Below are positions 16,811 to 25,962 of a stretch of DNA of 31,873 bases, one piece after another. How positions within the stretch are numbered: position 1 is the stretch's first letter; each line of letters begins with the position of its first letter. The notes under the pieces were generated by a model, which searched no databases, was not told the origin of the DNA, and saw only the letters and a list, made by a program, of their open reading frames with translations. The position numbers were made by a program, and so were the translations under genes. The stretch spans positions 1 through 31,873 of the forward strand of contig JBCBHL010000034.1 of NCBI GenBank assembly GCA_038525605.1. Reading direction: 5' to 3'. This DNA comes from JANSWY01 sp038525605 (lineage in GTDB: Bacteria > Bacteroidota > Bacteroidia > Cytophagales > Cyclobacteriaceae).

Positions 16811-17266
16811 CTAGTCACTCTTTATTCGCTTAAATCGCAACAGTGACCCGGGAGAAACCTCTCCATCGATCATCAGTGATAATTCTAAAAACCTCTCAGA
16901 TAAATTGATGATTTTCGCTTGCCTTTCATAAGGCCTTTTAAACTCTGTAATGGTCAGGATATTCTCATCAACTGTCCAGATCGCTTCTCTGGAAACCAAT
17001 TCAAGATTACTAATATCATTGTATTTGATAGTGCCATTGGCATAGAAATTATAAAAGAAATCATCCAAAATCATTTGTTTGGATTTTTGAAACTGATCGT
17101 GAGTAGCAGAGTCGGCCATTTGCATCGCTACGCTGGATTCTATTTTGTCGATTGCAGAAAAGTATATCAGATCCCATTTTCCAGGTAAAAGTTCTTTGTT
17201 TTGAGCTGATGACTGTACGCTAAATGTAAAGAAAAGGGCGATGAGGAGTAGAAAGTCTTTTTTCAT
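16811..17266 (-). CDS. Exported lipocalin-like hypothetical protein
   Basis: This 151-residue protein begins with a signal peptide (about 1-21, ending SSAQ). The mature part opens with ELLPGKWDLIYFSA, like the first strand of lipocalin-like domains in Bacteroidota proteins. It continues with short alternating beta-strand segments (YNFYANGTIKY, EAIWTVDENILTITE, RFLELSLMID), consistent with a small beta-barrel that compares a folded state with ANGT-type turns. No lipobox is visible, so it is probably periplasmic. Ligand and role are unknown. It is monocistronic, with no clear terminator found. Confidence 0.75.
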   Translation of the reverse strand: MKKDFLLLIALFFTFSVQSSAQNKELLPGKWDLIYFSAIDKIESSVAMQMADSATHDQFQKSKQMILDDFFYNFYANGTIKYNDISNLELVSREAIWTVDENILTITEFKRPYERQAKIINLSERFLELSLMIDGEVSPGSLLRFKRIKSD

Positions 17267-17664
17267 TTGAATTTTAATCTATAATGTTTCAAGTCATTAG
17301 TGCACTTCTACTTTTATTCATATGACACGCATTAAAATATTTCAGACAAATGGTTTAAAGGAAAAAGAGAAAATCAGCTATCACTGCGGGATTTGCTTAA
17401 TGTTCCAATAAAAACAAACTTTCGTTAATTCCCGATAAGCCTAAAACTGAAGTTATAACCTCACTTTAGGCACATTATAGAAAGTCTCTGTTTTGACTGG
17501 CCTGAGAAGAAACAATCCCGACCACTCAAAAAAATCATTCAACTACCGGTTAATTAATCGCTGATTACCTACATATTATGAATAATTACTACCAGTTTTC
17601 AAATAAAAGGGTTACTTTTGCCGACCTAAAAATTAATGGACGTGATCCAAATTAATTAAAAATT
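17267..17664. other. Divergent intergenic region before rpsP
   Basis: This 398-bp gap lies between the leftward lipocalin-like gene and rightward rpsP. It holds the rpsP promoter box at 17613-17620. I see no other gene, RNA or repeat in it. Confidence 0.6.
17613..17620 (+). promoter_or_regulatory. -7 box for the rpsP operon
   Basis: TACTTTTG matches TAnnTTTG exactly and lies about 45 bases before the rpsP ATG, giving a leader of roughly 38 nt. The -33 element is not clear. Confidence 0.6.
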
Positions 17665-18222
17665 ATGGCAGTAAAAATCAGATTAGCCCGAAGAGGTAGA
17701 AAAAAAGCACCTGTATACGACGTAGTTGTTGCAGATGCAAGAGCACCACGTGATGGTCGCTACATTGAAAAAATTGGTACTTATAATCCTAATGTAAACC
17801 CTGCAGCTATCAACATCAATGATGACAAAGCGTTTCAGTGGATTATGGATGGTGCCCAGCCTACTGATACTGTTAGAGCTATGTTATCATACAGAGGTGT
17901 GATGCTTAAAAAGCACTTACAAGTAGGAGTAATCAAAGGTGCAATTACTCAGGAACAAGCAGATGCAAAATTCAATGAGTGGCTTGATACTAAAAACAGC
18001 AAAGTTCAAGGCAAAATTGATGCATTGAGCAAAGCTAAAGATGCCGATAAGAAAGCAAGACTTGAAGCTGAAGCTAAAGTAAGCGAAGCAAGAGCAGTTA
18101 AAATCGCAGAGAAAAACAAAGTAGAAGAACCTGCTGAAGAAGCTGAAGCACCTGCAGAAGGAGAAGAAGCACCAGCAGCAGATGCAACTCCTGAAGCTGG
18201 AGAAGAAACTGCAGCTGAATAA
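17665..18222 (+). CDS. rpsP: 30S ribosomal protein bS16 with long acidic C-terminal extension
   Basis: The N-terminal part (about 1-80) is canonical bS16: VKIRLARRGRKKAPVYDVVVADARAPRDGRYIEKIGTYNP, then the D-x-A-x-x-W and G-A-Q-P-T-D-T-V segments. It binds 16S rRNA during 30S assembly. The protein is 185 residues, about twice the usual 80-90. The extra part is a Lys/Ala-rich helix-like stretch (about 105-155) followed by an Ala/Glu/Pro-rich acidic tail (about 155-185). Such tails are known in bS16 of Bacteroidota. It heads the rpsP-rimM-trmD-rplS cluster, with rimM 11 bases downstream. Confidence 0.97.
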   Translation: MAVKIRLARRGRKKAPVYDVVVADARAPRDGRYIEKIGTYNPNVNPAAININDDKAFQWIMDGAQPTDTVRAMLSYRGVMLKKHLQVGVIKGAITQEQADAKFNEWLDTKNSKVQGKIDALSKAKDADKKARLEAEAKVSEARAVKIAEKNKVEEPAEEAEAPAEGEEAPAADATPEAGEETAAE

Positions 18223-18233
18223 ATTTTAAAGCC

Positions 18234-18776
18234 ATGAAGCAGGACGATTGCTACTTATTGGGCAATGTGATGAAAGCTCATGGACTTCACGGAGAAATTC
18301 AGGTGTTTCTGGACGTAGATTTCCCTGACTCCTACCAAGATTTGGAATCAGTTTTTATCTTAATAGATAACAGACTGGTTCCTTTTTTTATTGAAACCAT
18401 CCAGATCAACGATAAAAAAGCACTTGTCAAACTGGAAGGCATTGAATCCAGAGAAGAGTCAGAGCAACTCGCCAACAAACCGATATATCTTCCTCTCTCA
18501 TTTTTACCCGATCTTCCGGATGATCAGTATTATTATCACGAAATCATCGGATACGATTTTATTGACGGGGACAAGCAGCTGGGAAAGATAGAAAACGTCA
18601 TCACTTTATCAGCCCAGGTATTGTTGACGGTGATAGTTGATTCAACGGAGGTATTAATCCCATTGCAGGAAGGCATTATCAGCAAAGTGGATAAAGACCA
18701 ACAGCAGATTTTTGGCGTACTGCCTGCTGGGCTTTTAGACGTTTATCTCGAAGATAATAACAGCGATGAGAATTGA
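18234..18776 (+). CDS. rimM: Ribosome maturation factor RimM
   Basis: RimM binds bS19 and helps mature the 3' domain of 16S rRNA in the 30S subunit. The N-terminal RimM beta-barrel has LLGNVMKAHGLHGEIQV (8-24). The PRC-barrel half starts around YYYHEIIGYDFIDGDKQLGKI (about 99-119) and includes LIPLQEGIISKVD. At 180 residues it is the normal length. It overlaps the start of trmD by 11 bases, implying translational coupling. Confidence 0.94.
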   Translation: MKQDDCYLLGNVMKAHGLHGEIQVFLDVDFPDSYQDLESVFILIDNRLVPFFIETIQINDKKALVKLEGIESREESEQLANKPIYLPLSFLPDLPDDQYYYHEIIGYDFIDGDKQLGKIENVITLSAQVLLTVIVDSTEVLIPLQEGIISKVDKDQQQIFGVLPAGLLDVYLEDNNSDEN

Positions 18777-19449
18777 TATCATTACATGTCTCCCAGGATT
18801 GCTGGCCGGACCATTCGATCAGAGCATTCTTAAGATCGCTAAAGAAAAAAATCTGGCAGAGGTGGTTGTTCATGACTTGAGAGCCTATGCCAACAATAAG
18901 CACAACACCATCGATGATTATGCCTATGGTGGAGGTGCGGGAATGGTTCTTACCATTGAACCGATCGACAGAGCAATCGCTGATTTGAAATCGCAACGTT
19001 CTTACGACGAGGTGATCTACATGACTCCTGATGGCTCGACACTTAATCAGAATATGTCGAATGAGCTTTCGTTAAAAGAAAACATCATCATTCTTTGCGG
19101 CCATTATAAAGGTATTGATCAAAGAGTGAGGGATCACCTGATTACCAGGGAAATTAGCATTGGTGATTATGTGCTTTCGGGAGGAGAATTGGCAGCAGCT
19201 GTCCTGGCAGATTCCATCATCAGAATTATACCCGGTGTAATCAACAATGAAAGTTCAGCTTTAACTGATTCTTTCCAGGACAACTTACTGGCTCCCCCTG
19301 TCTATAGCAGACCGGCGGAATATAAAGGATGGAAAGTTCCTGATGTACTGTTGTCGGGACATGAAAAAAACATTGAAGACTGGCGATTTAAAAAAGCCCT
19401 TGAGCACACGCAAAACAGAAGGCCGGATTTACTGGACTCTGATGAGTGA
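18766..19449 (+). CDS. trmD: tRNA (guanine-N1)-methyltransferase TrmD
   Basis: TrmD methylates G37 of tRNAs such as tRNA-Leu, tRNA-Pro and tRNA-Arg, preventing +1 frameshifts. SPOUT-family features are present. DDYAYGGGAGMVLTIEPI (about 46-63) precedes the SAM-binding trefoil knot, made by ILCGHYKGIDQRV and EISIGDYVLSGGELAA. RPDLL closes the C-terminal domain. The 227-residue length is typical. The start overlaps rimM by 11 bases. The tRNA-Leu(GAG) at 849-931 has G at position 37 and would be a substrate. Confidence 0.96.
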   Translation: MRIDIITCLPGLLAGPFDQSILKIAKEKNLAEVVVHDLRAYANNKHNTIDDYAYGGGAGMVLTIEPIDRAIADLKSQRSYDEVIYMTPDGSTLNQNMSNELSLKENIIILCGHYKGIDQRVRDHLITREISIGDYVLSGGELAAAVLADSIIRIIPGVINNESSALTDSFQDNLLAPPVYSRPAEYKGWKVPDVLLSGHEKNIEDWRFKKALEHTQNRRPDLLDSDE

Positions 19450-19561
19450 CTTGATGAGCCTCTAAAAAGATAAATGCAACATTGAATTCCTCTCAGTCTA
19501 AAAATTTCCTTAAATCTTCAATTATTTTTCGCCTTACCTCAAATTTTTAAATCATAATTAC

Positions 19562-19569
19562 TATATTTG
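19562..19569 (+). promoter_or_regulatory. -7 box for rplS
   Basis: TATATTTG matches the TAnnTTTG consensus exactly. The predicted transcript start near 19576 leaves a leader of about 30 nt before the ATG at 19607. It lies in the 157-bp gap after trmD, so rplS can be transcribed independently of the upstream genes. Confidence 0.65.
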
Positions 19570-19606
19570 CACTCCATTTTTGATCAGGATCTATAATTTC
19601 ATAGAG

Positions 19607-19960
19607 ATGAGTGAATTGATAAAAGAATTAGAACAGGAAAGTAAAGCAATTAGGGATAAGCATCCTAAGTTCGGTCCTGGTGACACGATTAACGTGCATT
19701 ATAAAATTAAAGAAGGTAATAAGGAGAGAATTCAGCAGTTTCAGGGAACTGTTCTTCAGATAAAAAATGTTAATTCAAACGGAGAGACATTCACTGTAAG
19801 AAAGATTTCCAGCGGTATAGCTGTTGAAAGAATTTTCCCAATTTTATCTCCTAATCTTGATAAGATTGAACTTCTTAGAAGAGGTAAAGTAAGAAGAGCT
19901 AAGCTTTATTACCTGAGAGGCAGAAAAGGAAAATCAGCGAGAATTAAAGAAAAGCTGTAA
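19607..19960 (+). CDS. rplS: 50S ribosomal protein bL19
   Basis: bL19 lies at the 30S-50S interface of the ribosome. The 117-residue protein shows the family pattern: FGPGDTINVHYKIKEGNKERIQQFQG, then FTVRKISSGIAVERIFPILSPNLDKIELLRRGKVRRAKLYYLRGRKGKSARIKE. The frame extends upstream to a TTG at 19580, but the promoter box at 19562-19569 and the family N-terminus support the ATG at 19607. It is last in the rpsP cluster and is followed by a strong terminator. Confidence 0.97.
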   Translation: MSELIKELEQESKAIRDKHPKFGPGDTINVHYKIKEGNKERIQQFQGTVLQIKNVNSNGETFTVRKISSGIAVERIFPILSPNLDKIELLRRGKVRRAKLYYLRGRKGKSARIKEKL

Positions 19961-19980
19961 GTACTTTCCAAAAGAAATTG

Positions 19981-20025
19981 AAGCCTCCTGTTCCGAAATT
20001 CACCGGAATTGGAGGCTTTTTTTAT
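19981..20025 (+). terminator. Terminator after rplS
   Basis: AAGCCTCC (19981-19988) pairs with GGAGGCTT (20011-20018). Inner arms TTCCG/CGGAA extend the stem across a small internal loop, and a T run follows. Confidence 0.9.
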
Positions 20026-20065
20026 TTATTTGAAATTTTCAAACTGATTAAACGTCATCTATCTT

Positions 20066-20845
20066 ATGAAAATTAACTTCGTCAAATACCAGGGAACCGG
20101 GAACGACTTCATCATGATCGATGATCGGAAACATCAATTTCCTGACGATACTACAATCATTTCTTCTTTATGCAACAGAAGAAAAGGGATTGGCGCTGAT
20201 GGCCTCATCCTCATCAGAGAACATGATGAGCTTGACTTTCAGATGATTTATTACAATGCAGACGGTAGTCAGAGTATGTGTGGAAACGGTAGCAGATGCG
20301 CCGTAAATTATGCCAACTCCCTGGGAATGATCGAAGGAAAAAAGACACATTTCCTATCTACTGACGGACCTCATATTGCGTTTCTGACAGATCAGGAAAA
20401 TGTAGAACTACAACTAACTGATGTTTCCGAAGTACTCTCTTACAATGAAGAAGAAGTCTTCATAGATACAGGATCTCCTCATCACATCAGATTCGTAGAT
20501 GACGTAAAAAATTACGATGTGTATCAGAATGGAAAAACCATTAGAGAAGATTCTGAAAAATACCCTAACGGTACCAATGTAAATTTCGTAGAAGTAACCG
20601 GGCCTCAAAGTATCTACGTCAGGACATTTGAAAGGGGAGTAGAAGACGAAACACTTTCTTGTGGAACTGGCGTAACTGCTGCTTCACTGGCAGCCCACCT
20701 CAGAAACATCGCTAGTCCGGTAAATATTGAAACGTTGGGAGGCTCATTAAAAGTGAAGTTTGACAGAGGAAAAAACGATAATTTCAAAAATGTTTTTTTG
20801 ATAGGACCTGCTGAAAAAGTCTTTGATGGTCAAATTGAAATTTAA
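20066..20845 (+). CDS. dapF: Diaminopimelate epimerase
   Basis: DapF interconverts LL- and meso-diaminopimelate for lysine and peptidoglycan synthesis without a cofactor, using two cysteines. Both are present: Cys72 in NADGSQSMCGNGSRC and Cys199 in GVEDETLSCGTGVTAAS. The N-terminal KYQGTGNDFIMID is also diagnostic. At 259 residues it is slightly short of the E. coli enzyme (274) but complete. It is separated from rplS by a terminator and lies 63 bases before secA, on the same strand. Confidence 0.97.
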   Translation: MKINFVKYQGTGNDFIMIDDRKHQFPDDTTIISSLCNRRKGIGADGLILIREHDELDFQMIYYNADGSQSMCGNGSRCAVNYANSLGMIEGKKTHFLSTDGPHIAFLTDQENVELQLTDVSEVLSYNEEEVFIDTGSPHHIRFVDDVKNYDVYQNGKTIREDSEKYPNGTNVNFVEVTGPQSIYVRTFERGVEDETLSCGTGVTAASLAAHLRNIASPVNIETLGGSLKVKFDRGKNDNFKNVFLIGPAEKVFDGQIEI

Positions 20846-20908
20846 CGATAGTTTTATCAAAGAAACGATTTAACTTTAAAGCTTAAATAAAAATATAGAA
20901 TACCTGAT

Positions 20909-23900
20909 ATGTTAGGATTTATTAATAAAGGCGTTGCTAAGATTTTCGGAACGAAAGCAGAGAAGGACATTAAGGAAGTATTGCCTTATGTAGAGAAAAT
21001 CAATGCCGAGTTTAACCAACTGTCTTCAATTTCTGATGATGATCTGAGAGGTAAAACAACCGAATTAAAACAAACAATCGCAGATCACTTAAGGCCAATT
21101 GACGATGAAATAGAGTCGTTAAATAAAAAGATTGAAGAAAACCCTTCCCTGGATATCGCCAGCAAGGAAGATATATTCGATAAAATCGACGAGTTAAAAG
21201 GAAACAGAGACAAATCTCTTGAGGATGTTTTATTAACAATCCTTCCACAGGCTTTTGCTGTAGTAAAAGAAACTGCCAGAAGATTAAAAGAAAATAAAAA
21301 GCTAGTTGTTACTGCCTCGTTACATGACAAACAAATTTCCGCTGTTAAGAGTAATGTAGAGATTTCCGGAGATCAGGCTATCTGGCATAATAAGTGGATG
21401 GCTGCCGGAACAGAAGTTGTCTGGGAAATGGTTCATTACGATGTACAGCTAATTGGTGGTGTCGTGCTTCACCAGGGTAAAATCGCGGAGATGGCTACAG
21501 GTGAAGGAAAGACATTGGTAGCAACACTTCCCGCCTACCTCAACGCGCTTGCAGGTCTTGGAGTTCACGTTGTAACAGTAAACGATTACCTCGCAAAGCG
21601 TGATGCCGAATGGAATGCTCCTATCTTCGAATTCCACGGTTTGAGTGTTGACTGTATCGATAAGCACGAACCAAACAGTGAGGCCAGACGAAACGCCTAT
21701 GGTTCAGATATTTGCTATGGAACAAATAATGAATTTGGTTTTGATTACCTGAGAGATAATATGACCAGAGACCCGGAAGAGTTGGTGCAGAAAAAACACC
21801 ACTTTGCAATGGTCGATGAGGTAGACTCGGTACTAATTGATGATGCCCGAACACCTTTGATCATATCAGGGCCAATTCCAAAGGGTGATGAACATGAGTT
21901 TTACGATCTCAAACCAAGGCTTCACAAACTTGTTGAAGCGCAGAAAAAGCTGGTTTCAGGATATTTAAATGAGGCGAAGAAGCATATCAAAGCTGGCAAT
22001 GAAGGCGATGGCGGTCTACCATTATTTAGAACCTTCAGAGGATTGCCAAAATACAAACCTTTGATCAAATACCTCAGTGAAACAGGTATCAGACAAGTTC
22101 TTCAGAAGACTGAAAATTTCTACCTTCAGGATAATCAGAAAAATATGCCTGAAGCTGATGATCCATTATACTTCACCATCGATGAGAAAAATAACAGCAT
22201 CGAGTTAACAGAAAAAGGGATTGATTTTATCACAGGTGAAGGGGAAGACAGTAACTTCTTTATCCTTCCTGATATCTCCACAGAGCTGAGTAAAATCGAA
22301 AATGATGGGTCGCTGAACGAGGGCGAAAAGCTTGTCAAAAAAGATGAGTTTATCCAGGACTACAGCACAAAAGGACAGAGAATACACTCCGTAAATCAGC
22401 TGTTGAAGGCTTACACCCTATTCGAGAAAGATACCGAATACATCGTAGTTGATGGCAAGGTGAAAATTGTAGATGAGCAAACTGGCCGTGTAATGGAAGG
22501 AAGAAGGTATTCCGATGGGCTACATCAGGCAATAGAAGCAAAAGAAAACGTGAAAGTAGAAGATGCTACTCAAACGTATGCGACTATTACACTTCAGAAC
22601 TACTTCAGGATGTATCACAAACTGTCTGGTATGACAGGTACTGCTGAGACAGAAGCTGGTGAGTTCTGGGAAATCTACAAACTGGATGTAGTGGTTATCC
22701 CTACTAACAGGCCGATTGCAAGAGATGACATGGACGATAAGGTTTACAAAACTGTCCGTGAGAAATTCAATGCGGTAGTGGAAGAAATCAATGCACTTAC
22801 CGAACAGGGTAGACCAGTATTAGTAGGTACCACCTCGGTGGAAATCTCGGAGGTTCTCAGCAGAATGCTCAAATTGAGAAACATCAAACACCAGGTTCTA
22901 AATGCCAAGCAACATGCCAGGGAGGCAGATGTAGTTGCGGAAGCAGGAAAACCCGGGACAGTTACTATCGCCACCAACATGGCAGGTAGAGGAACTGATA
23001 TTAAATTAACACCGGAATCAAAAGCTGCTGGCGGACTGGCTATTATCGGTACAGAAAGACATGAATCCAGAAGAGTTGACAGACAGCTGAGAGGTCGATC
23101 AGGAAGACAGGGAGATGTTGGTTCTTCTTTATTCTTCGTTTCTCTTGAGGATAATCTAATGAGATTATTCGGTTCAGATAAAATGTCTAAAGTTATGGAC
23201 AGGATCGGGTTAAAAGAGGGTGATGTCATCCAAAACTCTTTGATTACCAAGTCCATTGAAAGAGCGCAAAGAAAGGTGGAGGAAAATAACTTCGCTATCA
23301 GGAAAAGGCTATTGGAGTACGATGATGTAATGAACTCTCAACGAGAAGTAATCTACACAAGGAGAAGAAATGCTTTGTATGGGGAACGTCTTCAGCTGGA
23401 TATCATGAACATGCTGTACGAAACGGCAGAAGATATTACGATCAATGCGAAAGCCAGCTCTGATTACGATAGTTTCAAGCTGAATTGTCTGAGTATTCTT
23501 GGAGTAGATTTCCAGATATCGGAGGAAGAGTTTGAGAAAATTGGCAATGAACAACTTGCTGAGAAACTCTATGATCAGGCTTTTGACCGATATGAGCAAA
23601 AAAATATCAGAACCAGGGAAAAAGCCCTTCCTATCTTAAAGGAAGTACAGGAAAGCAGGGGTGAAGTCGTCAAACTGATAGAAGTGCCGTTCTCAGACGG
23701 TAAAAGACAAATTGGCATTACTGCCCCACTAAAAAAATCAGTGGAAACAGAGGGGTCCGAAATGATCCTTTCTATGGAAAAGATGGTTACTCTGGCATTC
23801 ATCGATCAGGCATGGAAAGAACATCTGAGAGAAATGGATGATTTGAAGCAATCAGTGCAAAATGCTGCTATAGAGCAGAAAGATCCATTACTGATCTATA

Positions 23901-24262
23901 AATTTGAAGGTTTCGAGGCATTTAAGAGATTCCTTGCCAAAGTAAATGAAGAAACAATCTCATTTCTTTCCAAGGCGGAAATTCCCCAGCAAAACCCTGA
24001 TCAAATTCAGGAAGCAAGAAGGAGAAGAGCAGCTAAAAATTACAAAGAAAGCAAGGAAGACAGTGGCTCGATTCTCGGTAACCGAGGTGGTGGAAACAGA
24101 CCTCCAGCTGAAAAAACAGCACCAATAAAATCGGAAAAAATGCCTGGCAGAAACCAAAAAGTCACTGTGCAGTATTCCGATGGGAAGCTTGTAAAAGATG
24201 TGAAATACAAAACTGTTGAAGATGATATCAAAAACAATCGTTGCGTCCTTGTGGAAAGCTAG
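20909..24262 (+). CDS. secA: Preprotein translocase ATPase SecA
   Basis: SecA drives export of unfolded preproteins through SecYEG using ATP. Walker A is MATGEGKT (195-202). The Walker B/DEAD region is in MVDEVDSVLIDDARTPLIISG (about 305-325). Motif VI includes GRGTDIKL and ERHESRRVDRQLRGRSGRQGD. The 1117-residue length exceeds E. coli SecA (901). Extra sequence lies near the N-terminus (about 60-110) and in an insert (about 340-470), as in other Bacteroidota SecA proteins. The usual C-terminal cysteine zinc motif is absent; the protein ends with a basic, Lys/Gly-rich linker and NNRCVLVES. The 3' end overlaps the following lipoprotein gene. Confidence 0.97.
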   Translation: MLGFINKGVAKIFGTKAEKDIKEVLPYVEKINAEFNQLSSISDDDLRGKTTELKQTIADHLRPIDDEIESLNKKIEENPSLDIASKEDIFDKIDELKGNRDKSLEDVLLTILPQAFAVVKETARRLKENKKLVVTASLHDKQISAVKSNVEISGDQAIWHNKWMAAGTEVVWEMVHYDVQLIGGVVLHQGKIAEMATGEGKTLVATLPAYLNALAGLGVHVVTVNDYLAKRDAEWNAPIFEFHGLSVDCIDKHEPNSEARRNAYGSDICYGTNNEFGFDYLRDNMTRDPEELVQKKHHFAMVDEVDSVLIDDARTPLIISGPIPKGDEHEFYDLKPRLHKLVEAQKKLVSGYLNEAKKHIKAGNEGDGGLPLFRTFRGLPKYKPLIKYLSETGIRQVLQKTENFYLQDNQKNMPEADDPLYFTIDEKNNSIELTEKGIDFITGEGEDSNFFILPDISTELSKIENDGSLNEGEKLVKKDEFIQDYSTKGQRIHSVNQLLKAYTLFEKDTEYIVVDGKVKIVDEQTGRVMEGRRYSDGLHQAIEAKENVKVEDATQTYATITLQNYFRMYHKLSGMTGTAETEAGEFWEIYKLDVVVIPTNRPIARDDMDDKVYKTVREKFNAVVEEINALTEQGRPVLVGTTSVEISEVLSRMLKLRNIKHQVLNAKQHAREADVVAEAGKPGTVTIATNMAGRGTDIKLTPESKAAGGLAIIGTERHESRRVDRQLRGRSGRQGDVGSSLFFVSLEDNLMRLFGSDKMSKVMDRIGLKEGDVIQNSLITKSIERAQRKVEENNFAIRKRLLEYDDVMNSQREVIYTRRRNALYGERLQLDIMNMLYETAEDITINAKASSDYDSFKLNCLSILGVDFQISEEEFEKIGNEQLAEKLYDQAFDRYEQKNIRTREKALPILKEVQESRGEVVKLIEVPFSDGKRQIGITAPLKKSVETEGSEMILSMEKMVTLAFIDQAWKEHLREMDDLKQSVQNAAIEQKDPLLIYKFEGFEAFKRFLAKVNEETISFLSKAEIPQQNPDQIQEARRRRAAKNYKESKEDSGSILGNRGGGNRPPAEKTAPIKSEKMPGRNQKVTVQYSDGKLVKDVKYKTVEDDIKNNRCVLVES

Positions 24263-24767
24263 TTTCCTGATCATTGTCGGGTCAGTAATCCTGCTTCAAA
24301 GCTGTACGCCGAAGGTTACGACCGCTTCATCAGGGAGCTATAAAGAAGATTTGTCTAAATACAGGCCTTCCTTCGAAGAGTACGTCCCATACACAGTTCA
24401 AGATGATCAATCGGGGAACGATAGCGGATCAACTACTACTGATGTTGACTATCCGGAACCGACCAATCACATCAGGGAAGAAATTGATCAGGTTGTTCAA
24501 ATGACAATTGATTATAATAAATCAAAAGGTTATTTCAACGGCTATTCTATTCAGGCATATTCAGGAGTTGAACTGAAGGAGGCAAATGCTGTGGACGATA
24601 AGTTACGTGCACTTGGTTATCTTCCCAACACAAAATTTGACTCCCCAATTTACAGAACTAAAATCGGCAGGTATTATACCCGACTGGAGGCCATCAAAGA
24701 TTTCAATGAAATCAAGCAAATCTTCCCGTTGGCAGTGCTTGTGACCGAAAAAATAAAAATCAAATAA
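24222..24767 (+). CDS. SPOR-like domain lipoprotein
   Basis: The N-terminus has a hydrophobic signal ending in the lipobox LLQSC, so lipidation at Cys28 is likely and the protein should be membrane-anchored. A Ser/Thr/Asp-rich linker follows. The C-terminal part (about 105-181) reads YFNGYSIQAYSG, EANAVDDKLRALGY and YRTKIGRYYTRLEAIKDFNEIKQ, the repeat pattern of SPOR peptidoglycan-binding domains. I chose the ATG at 24222, giving 181 residues. A TTG six bases earlier (24216) and another at 24249 are alternatives. The first 41 bases overlap secA in another frame. The stop lies 4 bases before the next gene, so secA, this gene and the amidohydrolase may be co-transcribed. Confidence 0.8.
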   Translation: MISKTIVASLWKASFLIIVGSVILLQSCTPKVTTASSGSYKEDLSKYRPSFEEYVPYTVQDDQSGNDSGSTTTDVDYPEPTNHIREEIDQVVQMTIDYNKSKGYFNGYSIQAYSGVELKEANAVDDKLRALGYLPNTKFDSPIYRTKIGRYYTRLEAIKDFNEIKQIFPLAVLVTEKIKIK

Positions 24768-24771
24768 CATC

Positions 24772-25962
24772 ATGGATCTGAAGGGAAAGATTAAACAGCT
24801 TTCTGAAGATTATTTCAATGAAGTATTAGATATCAGAAGGCATATCCACGCAAACCCTGAACTGTCTTTTCAGGAATATGAAACCAGTAAGTTTGTAAGG
24901 AGTACCCTGGAAAGCTACGGCTACCAGGATATTCAGTCCATCGCCGACACCGGACTTACTGTGACAGTTGAGGGCAAAAATCCTGAGAAAAAAGTAATTG
25001 CCTTAAGGGCTGACATGGATGCCCTACCAATTTACGAGGCAAATGATGTGCCTTATAAATCGAAAAATGAAGGTGTAATGCATGCCTGTGGGCATGATGT
25101 GCACACAGCCTCCATGCTGGGAGCTGCAAAAATTCTGCAGGAAGTTAAAGAGGAGTTTGAAGGTACTATCAAATTTATTTTTCAGCCCGGAGAAGAAAAG
25201 CTTCCCGGTGGAGCATCTATCATGATCAAGGAAGGAATCTTAGAGAACCCTGATCCTTCTGAGATATTGGGCCAGCATGTAATGCCCCTGGTCCCCGTTG
25301 GTAAGGTGGGGTTTAGAAAAGGGATGTACATGGCAAGTGCCGACGAAATATATGTGACGGTAACGGGAAAAGGCGGACATGGTGCAATGCCAGAACTGTG
25401 CGTAGACCCTGTGCTCATTGCCAGCCATATAATTGTAGCCCTGCAACAGATTGTGAGCAGAGTATCGAGCCCAAAAATACCGTCTGTACTTACTTTTGGG
25501 AAAGTGATGGCCAACGGTGCAACGAATATCATCCCCAATGAGGTAAAACTGGAAGGCACATTCAGAACATTCAATGAAGAATGGAGAAAAGAAGCGCATT
25601 CAAAGATGAAAAAGATGGCCGAAGGCATTGCTGAATCTATGGGAGGAAGTTGCAATTTTGATATCCACGTGGGTTACCCATATCTGGAGAATCACCCTGA
25701 GTTAACAGAATTCACGAAAAATGCTGCTATCGACTACATGGGCGCAGAAAATGTAGTTGACCTGGATCTTTGGCTTGCGGCGGAAGATTTCGCATTTTTC
25801 ACACATGAAAGAGACGCTTGCTTTTATCGTTTAGGAATCAAAAATGAAGCAAAAGGAATTACAGCAGGAGTCCACACTCCCGTTTTCAATATTGATGAAG
25901 ATGCCTTAAAAACAGGCATGGGACTAATGGCCTGGCTGGCAATTCAGAATTTATCGAAGTAG
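24772..25962 (+). CDS. M20 family metallo-amidohydrolase (N-acyl-amino acid hydrolase type)
   Basis: This 396-residue cytoplasmic enzyme belongs to the M20D amidohydrolase/IAA-amino acid hydrolase group, which cleaves N-acyl amino acids. Features are RRHIHANPELSFQE (22-35), the metal-site block RADMDALPI (79-87), HACGHDVHT with Cys106, His108 and His111 (104-112), and FQPGEE (137-142), followed by GQHVMP. The dimerisation domain spans about 185-300. The ligand-bearing C-terminal HTPVFNIDEDAL closes the chain. The natural substrate cannot be told from sequence. The ATG lies 4 bases after the SPOR lipoprotein stop. Confidence 0.9.
   Translation: MDLKGKIKQLSEDYFNEVLDIRRHIHANPELSFQEYETSKFVRSTLESYGYQDIQSIADTGLTVTVEGKNPEKKVIALRADMDALPIYEANDVPYKSKNEGVMHACGHDVHTASMLGAAKILQEVKEEFEGTIKFIFQPGEEKLPGGASIMIKEGILENPDPSEILGQHVMPLVPVGKVGFRKGMYMASADEIYVTVTGKGGHGAMPELCVDPVLIASHIIVALQQIVSRVSSPKIPSVLTFGKVMANGATNIIPNEVKLEGTFRTFNEEWRKEAHSKMKKMAEGIAESMGGSCNFDIHVGYPYLENHPELTEFTKNAAIDYMGAENVVDLDLWLAAEDFAFFTHERDACFYRLGIKNEAKGITAGVHTPVFNIDEDALKTGMGLMAWLAIQNLSK

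Noticed and set aside
19580..19606. TTG-initiated N-terminal extension of rplS
   Set aside because: It begins about where transcription should start from the box at 19562-19569, and bL19 proteins begin at the internal Met.
22744..23256. 170-codon minus-strand open frame inside secA
   Set aside because: Antisense to conserved SecA motifs, with Ser/Pro/Leu-rich composition typical of shadow frames.
25182..25655. 157-codon minus-strand open frame inside the M20 gene
   Set aside because: Antisense to conserved M20 sequence and without a recognisable domain.
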